Shown: one piece after another, positions 50,851 to 59,992 of the stretch
Numbering within the stretch: position 1 is the stretch's first letter
How the letters are laid out: each line of letters opens with the position of its first letter
Assembly: GCF_014930365.1 (NCBI RefSeq)
Contig: NZ_JABXWI010000021.1
Coordinates: 62,001 to 126,000 of the forward strand
DNA: 64,000 bases
Origin: Streptomyces caniscabiei
GTDB lineage: Bacteria > Actinomycetota > Actinomycetes > Streptomycetales > Streptomycetaceae
Direction: 5' to 3'
Notes under the pieces: generated by a model
Told to the model about the DNA's origin: nothing
Database searches by the model: none
Seen by the model: only the letters and a program-made list of their open reading frames with translations
Translations under genes and position numbers: made by a program

Positions 50851-52613
50851 GAGGTCTCGGTCTCCATCAGCTCGACGCGGCGGGAGGCGGAAAGGAGTTC
50901 CTTGGTGTACGGCTCGCGCGGCGACTCGAACAGGTCGTCCACCGCGGCCTGTTCGACGATCCAGCCGTCCTTCATGACGCTGACGGTGTCGCACAGGTCG
51001 GCGACCACGCCCAGGTTGTGCGTCACGATGATCATGGCGAGGCCGCGTTCACGCGCCAACTCACGCATCAGTTCGAGGACTTCGGCCTGAACCGTGACGT
51101 CGAGCGCGGTGGTCGGCTCGTCGGCGACGATCACGTCGGGGTCGGAGGCGACCGCGCCGCAGATCAGGACACGCTGGGCCATACCACCGGAGATCTGGTG
51201 CGGATACAGACCCATCACACGCTCCGGATCCTGGATGCCGACCCGCGTGAGCAGCGCGACGATCCGTTCCCGGGCCTCTTCGATCCCGAGGTCGGTGGAC
51301 GCGCGCAGCCAGTACAGGAGCTGGCGGCCGATGGTGAAACAGGGGTCGAGGTTGGACATCGGCTCCTGGGGGACGTACGCGATACGGCGGCCGCGGGCCG
51401 CGCGCATCCGGCCTTCGTCGGCGAGCAGGTCCACGCCGTCGAGGTGGACGCTTCCGGCGAGAGTGAGGGCCTCGCGCGGCAGGATGCCGAGCACGGAGAA
51501 AACGATCTGGGACTTGCCCGAGCCGGACTCGCCGACCAGGCCGTGGATCTCGCCGCGTCGCACGTCCAGGTCGACGCCGTGCACCACCTCGCGGATCTCG
51601 TCGCCCTGCGGGTAGGCGATGCGGATGCCGCGCAGGGACAGGAGTGCGTCGTCCGCGGGCTCCCCCACATCGGTTGTCCCGACGGCGAGCGCCACCTTGC
51701 GCTGCCGCGCCGTCACCGGCTTGCTGCGGGCCGAAGCCTGCAGGACGTCGCTGAGAGCGTTGCCGAGCAGGATGAGCGCGAGGATGGTGACGCTGATCAG
51801 CAGGGCCGGCCAGACGATCCCCAGCGGGTTGTTGTAGACGTCCTCGAAGGCCTTCTGCAGCACCACACCCCACGAGCCCGCGTTGCTGTCTCCGAGGCCG
51901 AGGAAGGTGACACCGGCCTCGATGCCGATGCCCGCGGCGAGCACGAAGGAGCTCTGGATGACGATCGGCACCCGCACCGCCCACAGCACATGGCGGCCGA
52001 CGATGCGCAGGTCGGAGAGGCCGACGACCCGGGCGGCATCCACGTACAGCTCTCCGCGTACGCCGAGGACGACGCCGCGCACCAGACGGTAGTAGCCGGG
52101 AGCGACCAGGAGGCCGAACACGGCCATCGCGACGGGGATGTCGGGACCGGTCAGGGAGTAGAGGGCGATGAGCAGGACGACGCCGGGCAGCGACATGACG
52201 ACGTCGGTGGCGAAGCCGGAGACGGTCTCGAAGCGACCCCGGTAGAAGCCCGCGACCAGACCGCTGACCGCCCCGACGGCGAGCGAGACACCGAGGACGA
52301 TGAGGCTGGCGAGCCCGCTCTGCCGGGTGCCCCAGATGAGGCGGGACAGCACATCGCGCCCGGCCGCGTCACCACCGAGAACGTGCCCCGTACTGAAGGC
52401 GGGGGCGCCCACGGCCTCAAGGTCGGTGTAGGTGGCGCTGTACGGGGCGAGGAGCGGTGCGAAGATCGCCACGAACGCGATGAGGACGACGAAGGCGAGA
52501 CAGATCGCCGCCTGCGGATTGCGCAGCAGCCGTACGAACAAGGAGCGTTCCGCGGAGGCGACGGAGGCAGCGGCGGTGCCGGCGTCGGGCACCGCGAGGT
52601 CGGGCGCGGTCAT
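50847..52613 (-). CDS. ABC transporter permease-ATPase fusion (DppC-DppD type)
   Basis: A 588-residue fusion. Residues 1-300 are a DppC-type permease (FVRLLRNPQAAICLAFVVLI, then DVLSRLIWGTRQSGLASLIV and the EAA-like YVDAARVVGLSDLRIVGRHV). After a short linker, residues 325-588 are a DppD ATPase (Walker A GESGSGKSQ, signature ISGGMAQRVLICGAVASDP, Walker B VIVADEPTTALD). Fusing one permease to one ATPase fixes their stoichiometry. Fusions of this type recur in actinobacterial Opp-like operons. Both neighbours overlap by 4 bases. Confidence 0.92.
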   Translation of the reverse strand: MTAPDLAVPDAGTAAASVASAERSLFVRLLRNPQAAICLAFVVLIAFVAIFAPLLAPYSATYTDLEAVGAPAFSTGHVLGGDAAGRDVLSRLIWGTRQSGLASLIVLGVSLAVGAVSGLVAGFYRGRFETVSGFATDVVMSLPGVVLLIALYSLTGPDIPVAMAVFGLLVAPGYYRLVRGVVLGVRGELYVDAARVVGLSDLRIVGRHVLWAVRVPIVIQSSFVLAAGIGIEAGVTFLGLGDSNAGSWGVVLQKAFEDVYNNPLGIVWPALLISVTILALILLGNALSDVLQASARSKPVTARQRKVALAVGTTDVGEPADDALLSLRGIRIAYPQGDEIREVVHGVDLDVRRGEIHGLVGESGSGKSQIVFSVLGILPREALTLAGSVHLDGVDLLADEGRMRAARGRRIAYVPQEPMSNLDPCFTIGRQLLYWLRASTDLGIEEARERIVALLTRVGIQDPERVMGLYPHQISGGMAQRVLICGAVASDPDVIVADEPTTALDVTVQAEVLELMRELARERGLAMIIVTHNLGVVADLCDTVSVMKDGWIVEQAAVDDLFESPREPYTKELLSASRRVELMETETS

Positions 52614-53551
52614 CGGGTCCTCGCCTTCGGGTTGAGGAGCATGGTGGCCAGGTCACCGAGGATGTTGACGACGATCACGATCGCGATGGTGACGAGGACC
52701 GTGCCCATCACCATGGGAACGTCGCCGGACTGGGCGGAGAGGTTGCCGAGCTGGCCCATGCCCGGCAGGGCAAAGATCTGCTCGACGAAGACGGCGCCAC
52801 CGAGGGTGCCGATGAGCTGGAGGTTGAGCACGGTGAGACCGGGGCCGCCCGCGTTGCGCAGGACGTGACGGAAGAGCACCGCGCGTTCGGGGACGCCTCG
52901 GGCTCGCAGCGTACGGACGTAGTCCCGCCCCAGGTTGTCGAGGAACGCCGCCCGGAACTGGACCGCGGCACTCGCCACGGACCCGATGAGCAGGGCGAGC
53001 ACCGGCAGCGTCACGGAGGAGATCCACCCACCGAAGCTGATCTCGGGCGAGGTGTATCCGGTGGCCGGGAAGGCTCTGAAGTGCACGGCGAAGGTGAACA
53101 CCAGCACGATCGCGATGATGAAGGAGGGAACGGCCGTACCGAGCACCGAGAGGAACTGCACCATCCGGTCCACCCAGCCGCCCCGCACCGCCGCCGTCAC
53201 GCCGAGGACGACGCTGATGACGGCGGTGAGGACCAGAGTGATCAGAGTGAGGGCGAGGGTGACCGGGACGCGGACCTGCAGCGCCCCGGCCACGGACTGA
53301 CCGGTGAGGTAGGACTGTCCGAAATCACCGGTGAAAACCCCGCCGAGCCAGTCGCCGAACTGCACCAGGAGCGGCCGGTCCAGGCCGAGCTCGACCATCC
53401 GATGACGCACGTCGGAGGCGGACGCGCTCATGCCGAGCGTGGCTCTCGCTACGCCCTCTCCGTTGCCGTACATCAGGCAGAAGGTGGAGAAGGTCACCAG
53501 CAGGAAGATGCCGGAGGCGCGCGCCAGGTGTCTCAGGAGCAGTGCGGGCAT
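52610..53551 (-). CDS. ABC transporter permease (DppB type)
   Basis: A 313-residue inner-membrane permease with six helices. The first helix is ASGIFLLVTFSTFCLMY, the periplasmic loop carries LDRPLLVQFGDWLGGVFTGD, and the EAA motif is RDYVRTLRARGVPERAVLFR. It pairs with the DppC part of the fusion. Its stop overlaps the ATG of the fusion gene. Confidence 0.92.
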   Translation of the reverse strand: MPALLLRHLARASGIFLLVTFSTFCLMYGNGEGVARATLGMSASASDVRHRMVELGLDRPLLVQFGDWLGGVFTGDFGQSYLTGQSVAGALQVRVPVTLALTLITLVLTAVISVVLGVTAAVRGGWVDRMVQFLSVLGTAVPSFIIAIVLVFTFAVHFRAFPATGYTSPEISFGGWISSVTLPVLALLIGSVASAAVQFRAAFLDNLGRDYVRTLRARGVPERAVLFRHVLRNAGGPGLTVLNLQLIGTLGGAVFVEQIFALPGMGQLGNLSAQSGDVPMVMGTVLVTIAIVIVVNILGDLATMLLNPKARTR

Positions 53552-53617
53552 GACAGGGTCCGTTCCTCGTCCTCTTCGGGTTCTGTTCGGCCGCTTCGGG
53601 CTGTAACGGGGTGTCGG

Positions 53618-55153
53618 TCACTTGAAGTCGCGCAGGATCGGGTGCGCGTCGTTCGGGTCGGTGGACTGGGGGATCTTGATGCTGTCGGCGTACGCGTAGA
53701 AGACCTGCGGGTTGACCAGCGGGACGTACCACGCGTTGTCCAGGACGTACTTGCCGATGGCCTGCTGAGCCGCCTTCGACTCACTGTCGCTGCCGCTGAC
53801 GATGGTCTTCCAGTACTTCTCGACCGTGGCGTCGGGCTGGTGGGAGACGTTCCAGTAGCCGGCCGGGATGACTCCGATGGAGATGTCCTGGACGGAATTG
53901 GCGACAGCGCCGACCGTCCACAGCGGGGCCGGGTAGTCACCGCTGAGCAGCTTGGTGATGGCGTCGGCGCCGGTGAGGGTCTTGGTCTTCACCGTGATGT
54001 TCAGTTCGGCTAGCTGCTGGGTGACGTACGGCAGCAGCACCGTCCACGCCTGGCCCTCCATGGTGGGCAGGGTGAGGGTGAACCCCTTCTCCTGGCCGGC
54101 CTGCTGCATCAGTTTCTTGGCTTCGGCAACGTTGTACGGGTACGGGTCACTGCCCTTCACGTACGCCGCGCCCTGCTTGTTGAAGAACTGGTAGGTCGGC
54201 GACGCCAGGCCCTTGTAGAGCTTCTTGGCGATGAGGTCACGGTCGAAGACCATGTTCATGGCCTTGCGCACGCGGATGTCCTTGAGGGCCGGGATCTTCT
54301 TGCCCTCATGGTCGGTGAGCATCATCGCGGTGACGCCCGACTCAAGCGCCAGCACGTTGACGTTCGGTGTCTTCTTGGCCTCGTTGTAGGTGTCGGCCGT
54401 GACGACCGTGCCGTCGATCTGCCCCGTCTTCAGCGCGCTCAGGGCGGCGGTGGGGCTGCTCAGGACGCGCAGTTCGAGGGTCTTGTACGGGTACTTCTTG
54501 GCGTCGTAGAAGTCCGGGTTCTTCCTCAGAACGTAGACCGAGCCGGCGGTGGACGCCTTGGCGTCGTAGGTGTACGGGCCCGAGCCGACCGGGGCGGTGT
54601 TCCTGTCCTTGGAGGCGAGGTATTTCGCCGAGACGAGCTCGATGCTGCAGATCCGGGTGCTCATCAGGGGCTGCGGGTCGGGCCAGGTGATGGTGACGGT
54701 CCGCGGGTCGGGGATGTCGAACTTGATGCCGCCGTAGCGGTCCGAGGCCGTCTTGGCCAGCGGCGTGAAGGCTTCCTTCACCGTTTGGGCGGTGACCGGG
54801 GTGCCGTCGGAGAATTTCATGCCCGACCGCAGGTGGGCGGTGAAGGACTTCTTGTCGGCGCTGATCTCCCAGCTCGTCGCGGCGGCCGGCGCGAGGCTCC
54901 CGTCTTTGTTGCACTTGACCAGGGTGTCGTAGGCCGCCTCGTACCCCCACGCCTGGTAGTCGGGCGCGGTGGACGGGTCCCAGCCGGTCATGTCGGCGGT
55001 CAGGCCGAGGATCAGCTTGTCCTTGCCGGTTCCGCCGGAGCCCGCATCGCCGCCGCCGCTGCTGCTGGACTGCCCCGTGCAGGCGGTGAGCAGGAGAGCC
55101 GCCGCGGCCAGCGGAGCAACGGTCTTGGTCACGAGAGGAAGTGCGCGTCTCAT
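53618..55153 (-). CDS. family 5 extracellular solute-binding lipoprotein
   Basis: A 511-residue Opp/Dpp-type binding protein. The lipobox is LLLTACTGQ, followed by a Ser/Gly linker. The SBP_bac_5 fold is recognised by WEISADKKSFTAHLRSGMKF and IRVKAMNMVFDRDLI-like segments around residue 310. AAGGGG lies 8 bases before ATG 55153. Family 5 proteins bind peptides but often oligosaccharides. The promoter carries the same AACGTT operator as two GH78 genes, so rhamno-oligosaccharide or glycoside binding is likely here. Confidence 0.9.
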   Translation of the reverse strand: MRRALPLVTKTVAPLAAAALLLTACTGQSSSSGGGDAGSGGTGKDKLILGLTADMTGWDPSTAPDYQAWGYEAAYDTLVKCNKDGSLAPAAATSWEISADKKSFTAHLRSGMKFSDGTPVTAQTVKEAFTPLAKTASDRYGGIKFDIPDPRTVTITWPDPQPLMSTRICSIELVSAKYLASKDRNTAPVGSGPYTYDAKASTAGSVYVLRKNPDFYDAKKYPYKTLELRVLSSPTAALSALKTGQIDGTVVTADTYNEAKKTPNVNVLALESGVTAMMLTDHEGKKIPALKDIRVRKAMNMVFDRDLIAKKLYKGLASPTYQFFNKQGAAYVKGSDPYPYNVAEAKKLMQQAGQEKGFTLTLPTMEGQAWTVLLPYVTQQLAELNITVKTKTLTGADAITKLLSGDYPAPLWTVGAVANSVQDISIGVIPAGYWNVSHQPDATVEKYWKTIVSGSDSESKAAQQAIGKYVLDNAWYVPLVNPQVFYAYADSIKIPQSTDPNDAHPILRDFK

Positions 55154-55220
55154 TGATGACCCCTTAGGGCAAAGTGATGCGAGAAGGGTAGCTGTGGAGG
55201 AAGTAGACACCGCACAGCGT

Positions 55221-55270
55221 GTGCAACGTTTTACGAACGGGACCGTAACTCTGGCCACCCCGAGCGTCAA
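55221..55270 (-). promoter_or_regulatory. promoter and AACGTT operator of the Dpp-type operon
   Basis: On the minus strand TTGACG (55265-55270), 17 bases, then TACGGT (55242-55247) form a promoter. The operator GTGCAACGTTTTAC (55221-55234, plus orientation) begins 7 bases past the -10. The same arrangement recurs at 58528 and 61344. Confidence 0.72.
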
Positions 55271-55559
55271 TAGACTGCGCAGGGCGAGAAGTCACGTTTC
55301 AGGAACGAGGACGCGCACCCCTGGTGCGCTCCGAACCGGCGCGCACCTCGGGTTTCATGGCGCGCGGACGCACGAAAACCCCCGCCATCCAGCCCGCCGA
55401 CACGGGGCGGAATGCGGGGAAAGGTGCCTTGCCGGGGTCTCCAAAGCGGCCCTGGGGCTCTCCTGATAAATCTCCGTGGGAGAAGGAGCGGCGCCGGTGA
55501 TCGCTCGGCGTGGGCGTGACCCCGGTGGCCACGGCCGCCGCGACGATCGCCCGCCAGCG

Positions 55560-55665
55560 CCGAGCGCGGCACCTGGCCCCACCGGGGACATCCACATGGA
55601 GCCGGAACCGTCCGTCCTCGCGTCTCCAGGACACGGCCGTCGGCCCGTACGGGGTGTGATGGCGG
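55560..55665 (-). pseudogene. GH78 C-terminal remnant
   Basis: The minus strand encodes HTPYGPTAVSWRREDGRFRL HVDVPGGAR. It lines up with ATPYGEASVCWRREAGRFHL in the first rhamnosidase and ITPYGEAHVAWERSAGTFRL in the third. Nothing else of the gene is recognisable between the binding-protein promoter and the second GH78 gene. It is a relic of a lost rhamnosidase. The rest of 55271-55841 shows no gene. Confidence 0.6.
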
Positions 55666-55841
55666 GTAGCGGCACGGCGGGCGCCGCACTCGGCAGCGGT
55701 TGGACGATGCGCCGGTGGCCGAGCACGGCCGGCTGTCCGATTCCGGGTGGACCGCGGCGACGCAGGAATGATCCCAGGGCTCGAACGGCTCGGGGGCTCG
55801 TGCACGTCGCGTACACGAGTCTCGAAGTCTTCTCGAACCGG

Positions 55842-58499
55842 CTACCGGATCACCTCATGGCTGCCCGCACCGAGTTCGACCGGCTCGTGCCCCGGCAGCC
55901 GTACGGTGGCGAGCGTCCCGGCGGGCACGGTGACGTGGACCGTCCACCGCTCCCCCGCCCGCCGCCAGGCGGCACGGACTTCGCCGTGCGGAGTGCGATG
56001 CGTGGTGTCGGCCCGGGTGACGCGGTCGTCACGCAGCGGGCTCACGTCGAAGGTCCGCCACCCTGCGGCGGTGGCGATCAGGCCTCCCACACGCTGCTGG
56101 ATCCAGGCGGACACGGACCCCAGGAAGAAGTGGTTGCGGGAGCGGGCATCGAGGTCCCACGCCTCCCACAGGGTGTCGCTGTCCGCCTGTCGCCACACGT
56201 CCCAGCCGGGCCGGGCAGGGCGGGTCAGAACGGTGACCGCGAGGTCGTCCCGGCCGTGTGCACTGAGCACCTGCGGGAGGTACTTCACGCCGATGGCCCC
56301 GCAGTCGAGGTGCCCGTCCGTGCGCTGCTCCAGGTCCTCGGCGAGCGACCGGAACACCGTCGTGACGTGCTCGGCCGGCACGGCACCGAAGGCGAGCGGC
56401 AGGATGTTCAAGGTCTGCCGGTAACCCACGCCGGGCACCGCGTAATAGCCACTCCCGCTGTCGAAGTAGGCCGCGTGATAGGCCCGGGCAAGGGCGCGCG
56501 AGGCGGTCTCGTACGTCGATCGGGCGGTGTCCTCACCGAGTTCGACACTGATCAGAGCCATCCGGTCGGCGAGGTGCTTGACCATCATGGTCCCGGTCGG
56601 CGCCGCCCCCTCGGGGGCGAAGGCATGACCGGGGGCCAGCCAGTCGGTCCAGCTGTGCAGGGGCCACAGCCATCCGGCACCCTCGGCGATCGCAAGGGCG
56701 TGGTCGGCGTACGCGCGCAGCGCGGGGAAGTGACGGCTCAGGAGTCGAGGGTCGCCGTACTCCCGGTACAGGTTCCACGGGATGAGCACGGTCGAAGCGC
56801 TCCAGACGGGGTCGAAGCCACGGCCCCAGCCCGGCGTCGGGACGATCGTGGGGACGGAGCCGTCGACGTCCTGGGCATCCACGTGGTCGTCCACCCACTT
56901 GGCGAGGGTGGTCCGCAGGTCGAAGTGGTGCAGGACGGCTTCGGTGGCCAGATGGGCGTCCGCGGTCCAGCCGTTCTTCTCGTACACGGGGGTGTCGGTG
57001 GGGATGCCGTGCAGGTTGTTCAGGAAGGTTCGGGCGGTGGCGTCGTCGATCCAGGCGAGGGTGGGCTCGTCACACTCGAAGGAGCCGATCCGTTCCACAT
57101 CGGTGTGCAGGGGCACCGCGGCGACGTCGTCCACGCGGACCCCTCGGCCGACGACACGGACACTGGCGTACCGGAATCCCTTGTACGTGAACTCGGGTTC
57201 CCAGCAGGTCTGTTGCCCGTTTCCCGTCGTCACGTACCGGTCGGTCTGGGCCTCGCCCGCGGCGAGGATGTTGTCGCAGAACACGGCACCGTTCGCGTCC
57301 AGGGTCTCCCCGTACCGGACCACCACCTCCGAGCCGGGATGATCCGACGTGAGGGTCAGCGCCACCCGCCCCGCGATCGTCGTACCGAAGTCGTACACAG
57401 TGCCGTCCGTCGGATGCGGGGTCGCCGAGACCGGCTCCAGTGGCGCGAAGCGGCGGACCGGCGGAAGTTCGGCAGGGGCCAGTCTTCCGCCCGGTCCGGG
57501 GACCACCGCGGCCGGGGCCCAGGACGCGCGGGTGGCAGCGGCCTCGTCGTACGTGACACCCGTGTAGAGGATGTCGCTGACCACCTCGCCCGCGGCGGTC
57601 TCCCAGATGTCGTCCGAAACCAGTAGGCCGCTCCCACCCTCGGTGTCCGACCATTCGAGCTGGGCGAGCAACATCGGCTCGCGGTGGGCGGGGGCCAGGT
57701 TCCAGCCCCAGGTGCTGCCGCCGCGCGCCGCGAAGAAGCCACGCCCGAGTGCCGCCCGGATCTCGTTCTCTCCCCGCCTCAGCAGTGCGCTGACGTCGTA
57801 CGCCCGGTAGAGCACCGTCTTGTCGTACGCGGTCGGGGCCGGTTCCAGTACGGCGTCGGTGACAGGGTGTCCGTTGACGGTGAAGTGGCCGTAGCCCAGG
57901 CCGACCACGTACAGGCGGGCTTCGGACGGGTCCGTGCCGAGCGTGAAACGACGGCGGAAGACCGGGTCGGGTGCGGGCATCGTCTCGACGCCGACACACC
58001 TGAGTCCGTCCTCGGGCACCCCATCACGGTAGGCGGTGCCGGTCAGGGGTGTCGGGGACACCCCGTCGTCCGCGACGGCCGTCGGGCCCCGCTCGAACCC
58101 GCGCCAGCCGATCCGCCCCGACACCGCCCGCAGGTGCAGCGTGTACGTGCCGGACGGCAGCGGCGGGTCGAAGGCGAGGAAGTTGGTGAAGCGATCCCAC
58201 ACGGCGATGTGGCCGGTGCCGACCGTGGTGGAGGCGAGCGATTTCCCACTTTCGTCGCACAGCTCGATGTCGGCCACCGGGTTCTCCCCGTCCGGCCGCA
58301 CCGCGTCCAGATTGACGGCGGTGACCGGGCCTGACGCGGCGAAGGACTGCGCGAGCGCGTGTCCTGGTTCGGCCCAGGCGATGTGGTCACCGTCGATTGC
58401 GCGCTGGACTCGTTGCTCGGGCGGTACAGGCCTGGCGATCCACTGGGCGGTCCAGTGCGGGAGGCTTTGGTCGCGGGGGCTGCGCGGCGCGTGGGTCAC
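55842..58499 (-). CDS. GH78 alpha-L-rhamnosidase, divergent type
   Basis: An 885-residue glycosidase without signal peptide. It has N-terminal sandwiches (FTNFLAFDPPLPSGTYTLHL, LYVVGLGYGHFTVNGHPVTD) and YDFGTTIAGRVALTL; the barrel begins FNNLHGIPTDTP-like (FLNNLHGIPTDTPVYEKNGW). In place of DCPQRDERLGW the acid loop reads DTPVYEKNGW: one residue shorter, retaining the glutamate but losing the adjacent aspartate. GWRTFDVSPLRDDRVTRADT begins the C-terminal sandwich. It represents another GH78 subfamily, probably with different linkage preference. GTG 58499 is preceded by GAGGAAG. A strong promoter with the AACGTT operator lies just upstream. Confidence 0.88.
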   Translation of the reverse strand: MTHAPRSPRDQSLPHWTAQWIARPVPPEQRVQRAIDGDHIAWAEPGHALAQSFAASGPVTAVNLDAVRPDGENPVADIELCDESGKSLASTTVGTGHIAVWDRFTNFLAFDPPLPSGTYTLHLRAVSGRIGWRGFERGPTAVADDGVSPTPLTGTAYRDGVPEDGLRCVGVETMPAPDPVFRRRFTLGTDPSEARLYVVGLGYGHFTVNGHPVTDAVLEPAPTAYDKTVLYRAYDVSALLRRGENEIRAALGRGFFAARGGSTWGWNLAPAHREPMLLAQLEWSDTEGGSGLLVSDDIWETAAGEVVSDILYTGVTYDEAAATRASWAPAAVVPGPGGRLAPAELPPVRRFAPLEPVSATPHPTDGTVYDFGTTIAGRVALTLTSDHPGSEVVVRYGETLDANGAVFCDNILAAGEAQTDRYVTTGNGQQTCWEPEFTYKGFRYASVRVVGRGVRVDDVAAVPLHTDVERIGSFECDEPTLAWIDDATARTFLNNLHGIPTDTPVYEKNGWTADAHLATEAVLHHFDLRTTLAKWVDDHVDAQDVDGSVPTIVPTPGWGRGFDPVWSASTVLIPWNLYREYGDPRLLSRHFPALRAYADHALAIAEGAGWLWPLHSWTDWLAPGHAFAPEGAAPTGTMMVKHLADRMALISVELGEDTARSTYETASRALARAYHAAYFDSGSGYYAVPGVGYRQTLNILPLAFGAVPAEHVTTVFRSLAEDLEQRTDGHLDCGAIGVKYLPQVLSAHGRDDLAVTVLTRPARPGWDVWRQADSDTLWEAWDLDARSRNHFFLGSVSAWIQQRVGGLIATAAGWRTFDVSPLRDDRVTRADTTHRTPHGEVRAAWRRAGERWTVHVTVPAGTLATVRLPGHEPVELGAGSHEVIR

Positions 58500-58527
58500 G
58501 GCTTCCTCAAGGAGGTAGGCACAGGAT

Positions 58528-58575
58528 GTGCAACGTTTCACGTCCACGCTAGAAAGATCCCCACACTCGTGTCAA
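58528..58575 (-). promoter_or_regulatory. promoter and operator of the second GH78 gene
   Basis: On the minus strand TTGACA (58570-58575), 18 bases, then TAGCGT (58546-58551). The operator GTGCAACGTTTCAC (58528-58541, plus orientation) starts 4 bases after the -10. Confidence 0.75.
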
Positions 58576-58629
58576 CGAAAGCGGCGGCGATTCCCCCGGG
58601 GCGGCTTCCCGAAAGCTCCCGGCGCCCGC

Positions 58630-59703
58630 TCATGCCTCCATGGACTGCGGGGCCGCCACCGTGGAGCGGGACTCGAGCCGTGGCGCGATGACGTAGTGCA
58701 CGGGTCTCTTGCGGCCCTGGATGCGCTCGAGCAGCAGTCGGGCGCTCACCGCTCCCGTCAGCGACCCCGACTGATCCACCGTGGTCAAGGAGATCCGCCC
58801 GATCCGGCTGGGCATGATGTTGTCGTAGCCCACGATCGACACGTCACCGGGGACGGACAGGCCTCGCTCCTCGGCCGCGCGCAGAACGCCCAGCGCGGCG
58901 ACGTCGGCACCGGCAAGGATCGCGGTCGGCGGTTCGGCGCGGGCGAACAGCTCCTGGGCGGCCTCATGTCCGCCTTCCTCGCTGTACGACGTGACGACGA
59001 CCTCGGGTTCCAGGTCGCGTCGGCGCATCTCCGTCTCGTAGCCACGCCGCCGCGCCGTGTGGGAGAGCATGAACGGCTCACGAAACGGGCCGTCGGGCAT
59101 CGCGGTGTGGGCGATCCGCCGATGGCCGAGCGCGGCCAGGTGGTCGACGAGCAGGGCCACGCCCAACCGGTCGTCGTTGATCACCGTGTCGAAGTTCCCC
59201 GGGGCTCCGTGCAGGGCGACGGCCACGACCGGGACCCGGACGGCCAGTTCCTCGATCCACGCCACCTCGAGCCAGGGCGCGACCAGGACCAGACCGTCGA
59301 CATGGCGGTCCACCAGCGCCTCTATGGCCCTGCGCTGCGTCTCGGGCTCGACGCCGCCCAGCGCGATGATCTCCTGGAAGGGCGTGTCACCCAGCTCCCG
59401 GCTCACGCCATGGGCGACTTCCGTGGGGAACGGCGAGGAAAGGTCCGGAAGCACCATGCCCACCGTGAACGTGCTGCCGCGCATCGCCCGCGCCCCGGCG
59501 TGCGGACGATAACCAAGCCGCTCGATCGCCGAGTTGACACGCTCACGCATGTCCGCGCTCACGCCGTAGGCGTCGCGCACCACCTTGGAGACGGCGGACA
59601 CGGAGACTCCCGCCTCGCGCGCCACATCCTGCATCGTGGCTCGCCGAGTGCGGGCCGACGCCTGGGCCCGCGTACTGGAGACCCCGCCCCTCGCAGTGCT
59701 CAT
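58630..59703 (-). CDS. LacI family transcriptional regulator
   Basis: A 357-residue LacI repressor. The DNA-binding part is TMQDVAREAGVSVSAVSKVV and YRPHAGARAMRGSTF. The effector domain includes FTVGMVLPDLSSPFPTEVA and DGPFREPFMLSHTARRRGYE. It is a close paralogue of the protein encoded divergently at 59993. ATG 59703 is preferred, with AGGA 8 bases upstream; ATG 59712 is possible. An AACGTT site at 59727 suggests autoregulation. Downstream, on the same strand, lies the second GH78 gene with its own operator-bearing promoter. Confidence 0.92.
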   Translation of the reverse strand: MSTARGGVSSTRAQASARTRRATMQDVAREAGVSVSAVSKVVRDAYGVSADMRERVNSAIERLGYRPHAGARAMRGSTFTVGMVLPDLSSPFPTEVAHGVSRELGDTPFQEIIALGGVEPETQRRAIEALVDRHVDGLVLVAPWLEVAWIEELAVRVPVVAVALHGAPGNFDTVINDDRLGVALLVDHLAALGHRRIAHTAMPDGPFREPFMLSHTARRRGYETEMRRRDLEPEVVVTSYSEEGGHEAAQELFARAEPPTAILAGADVAALGVLRAAEERGLSVPGDVSIVGYDNIMPSRIGRISLTTVDQSGSLTGAVSARLLLERIQGRKRPVHYVIAPRLESRSTVAAPQSMEA

Positions 59704-59726
59704 GGGACGCATCCTAAGCGAGGGTT

Positions 59727-59740
59727 GGCGAACGTTCTAC
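59727..59740 (-). promoter_or_regulatory. AACGTT operator before the minus-strand LacI gene
   Basis: GGCGAACGTTCTAC lies 24 bases before the LacI start and matches the cluster motif in the core and in the right arm. No clear -35/-10 was seen. Confidence 0.5.
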
Positions 59741-59992
59741 CAGCCGGACCGTCTTCGCACGGGTGCAGAACCTGGCCGCCCACGCGTCGTCGTGCGCTGA
59801 CCTACGAGACACCCCGCATCACCGGTGCCGGGACGGGCGGAGTCTCTCGGCCTCCCACTCGGGCTCCGCCCGCCCGGCATCACCGGTACCACTTCCTGCA
59901 TTCAGCAGGAGCATGAACCGGGCGCGGGTACACATCGCGGTCCTCTGACGTCGTGTTCCCGTACGACAGCGGGCTGAAATAGGATGCCGCGC

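Noticed and set aside
49981..55153. Peptide uptake operon
   Set aside because: The fold is that of Opp/Dpp systems, but the shared operator with rhamnosidases makes a glycan ligand more likely; not excluded.
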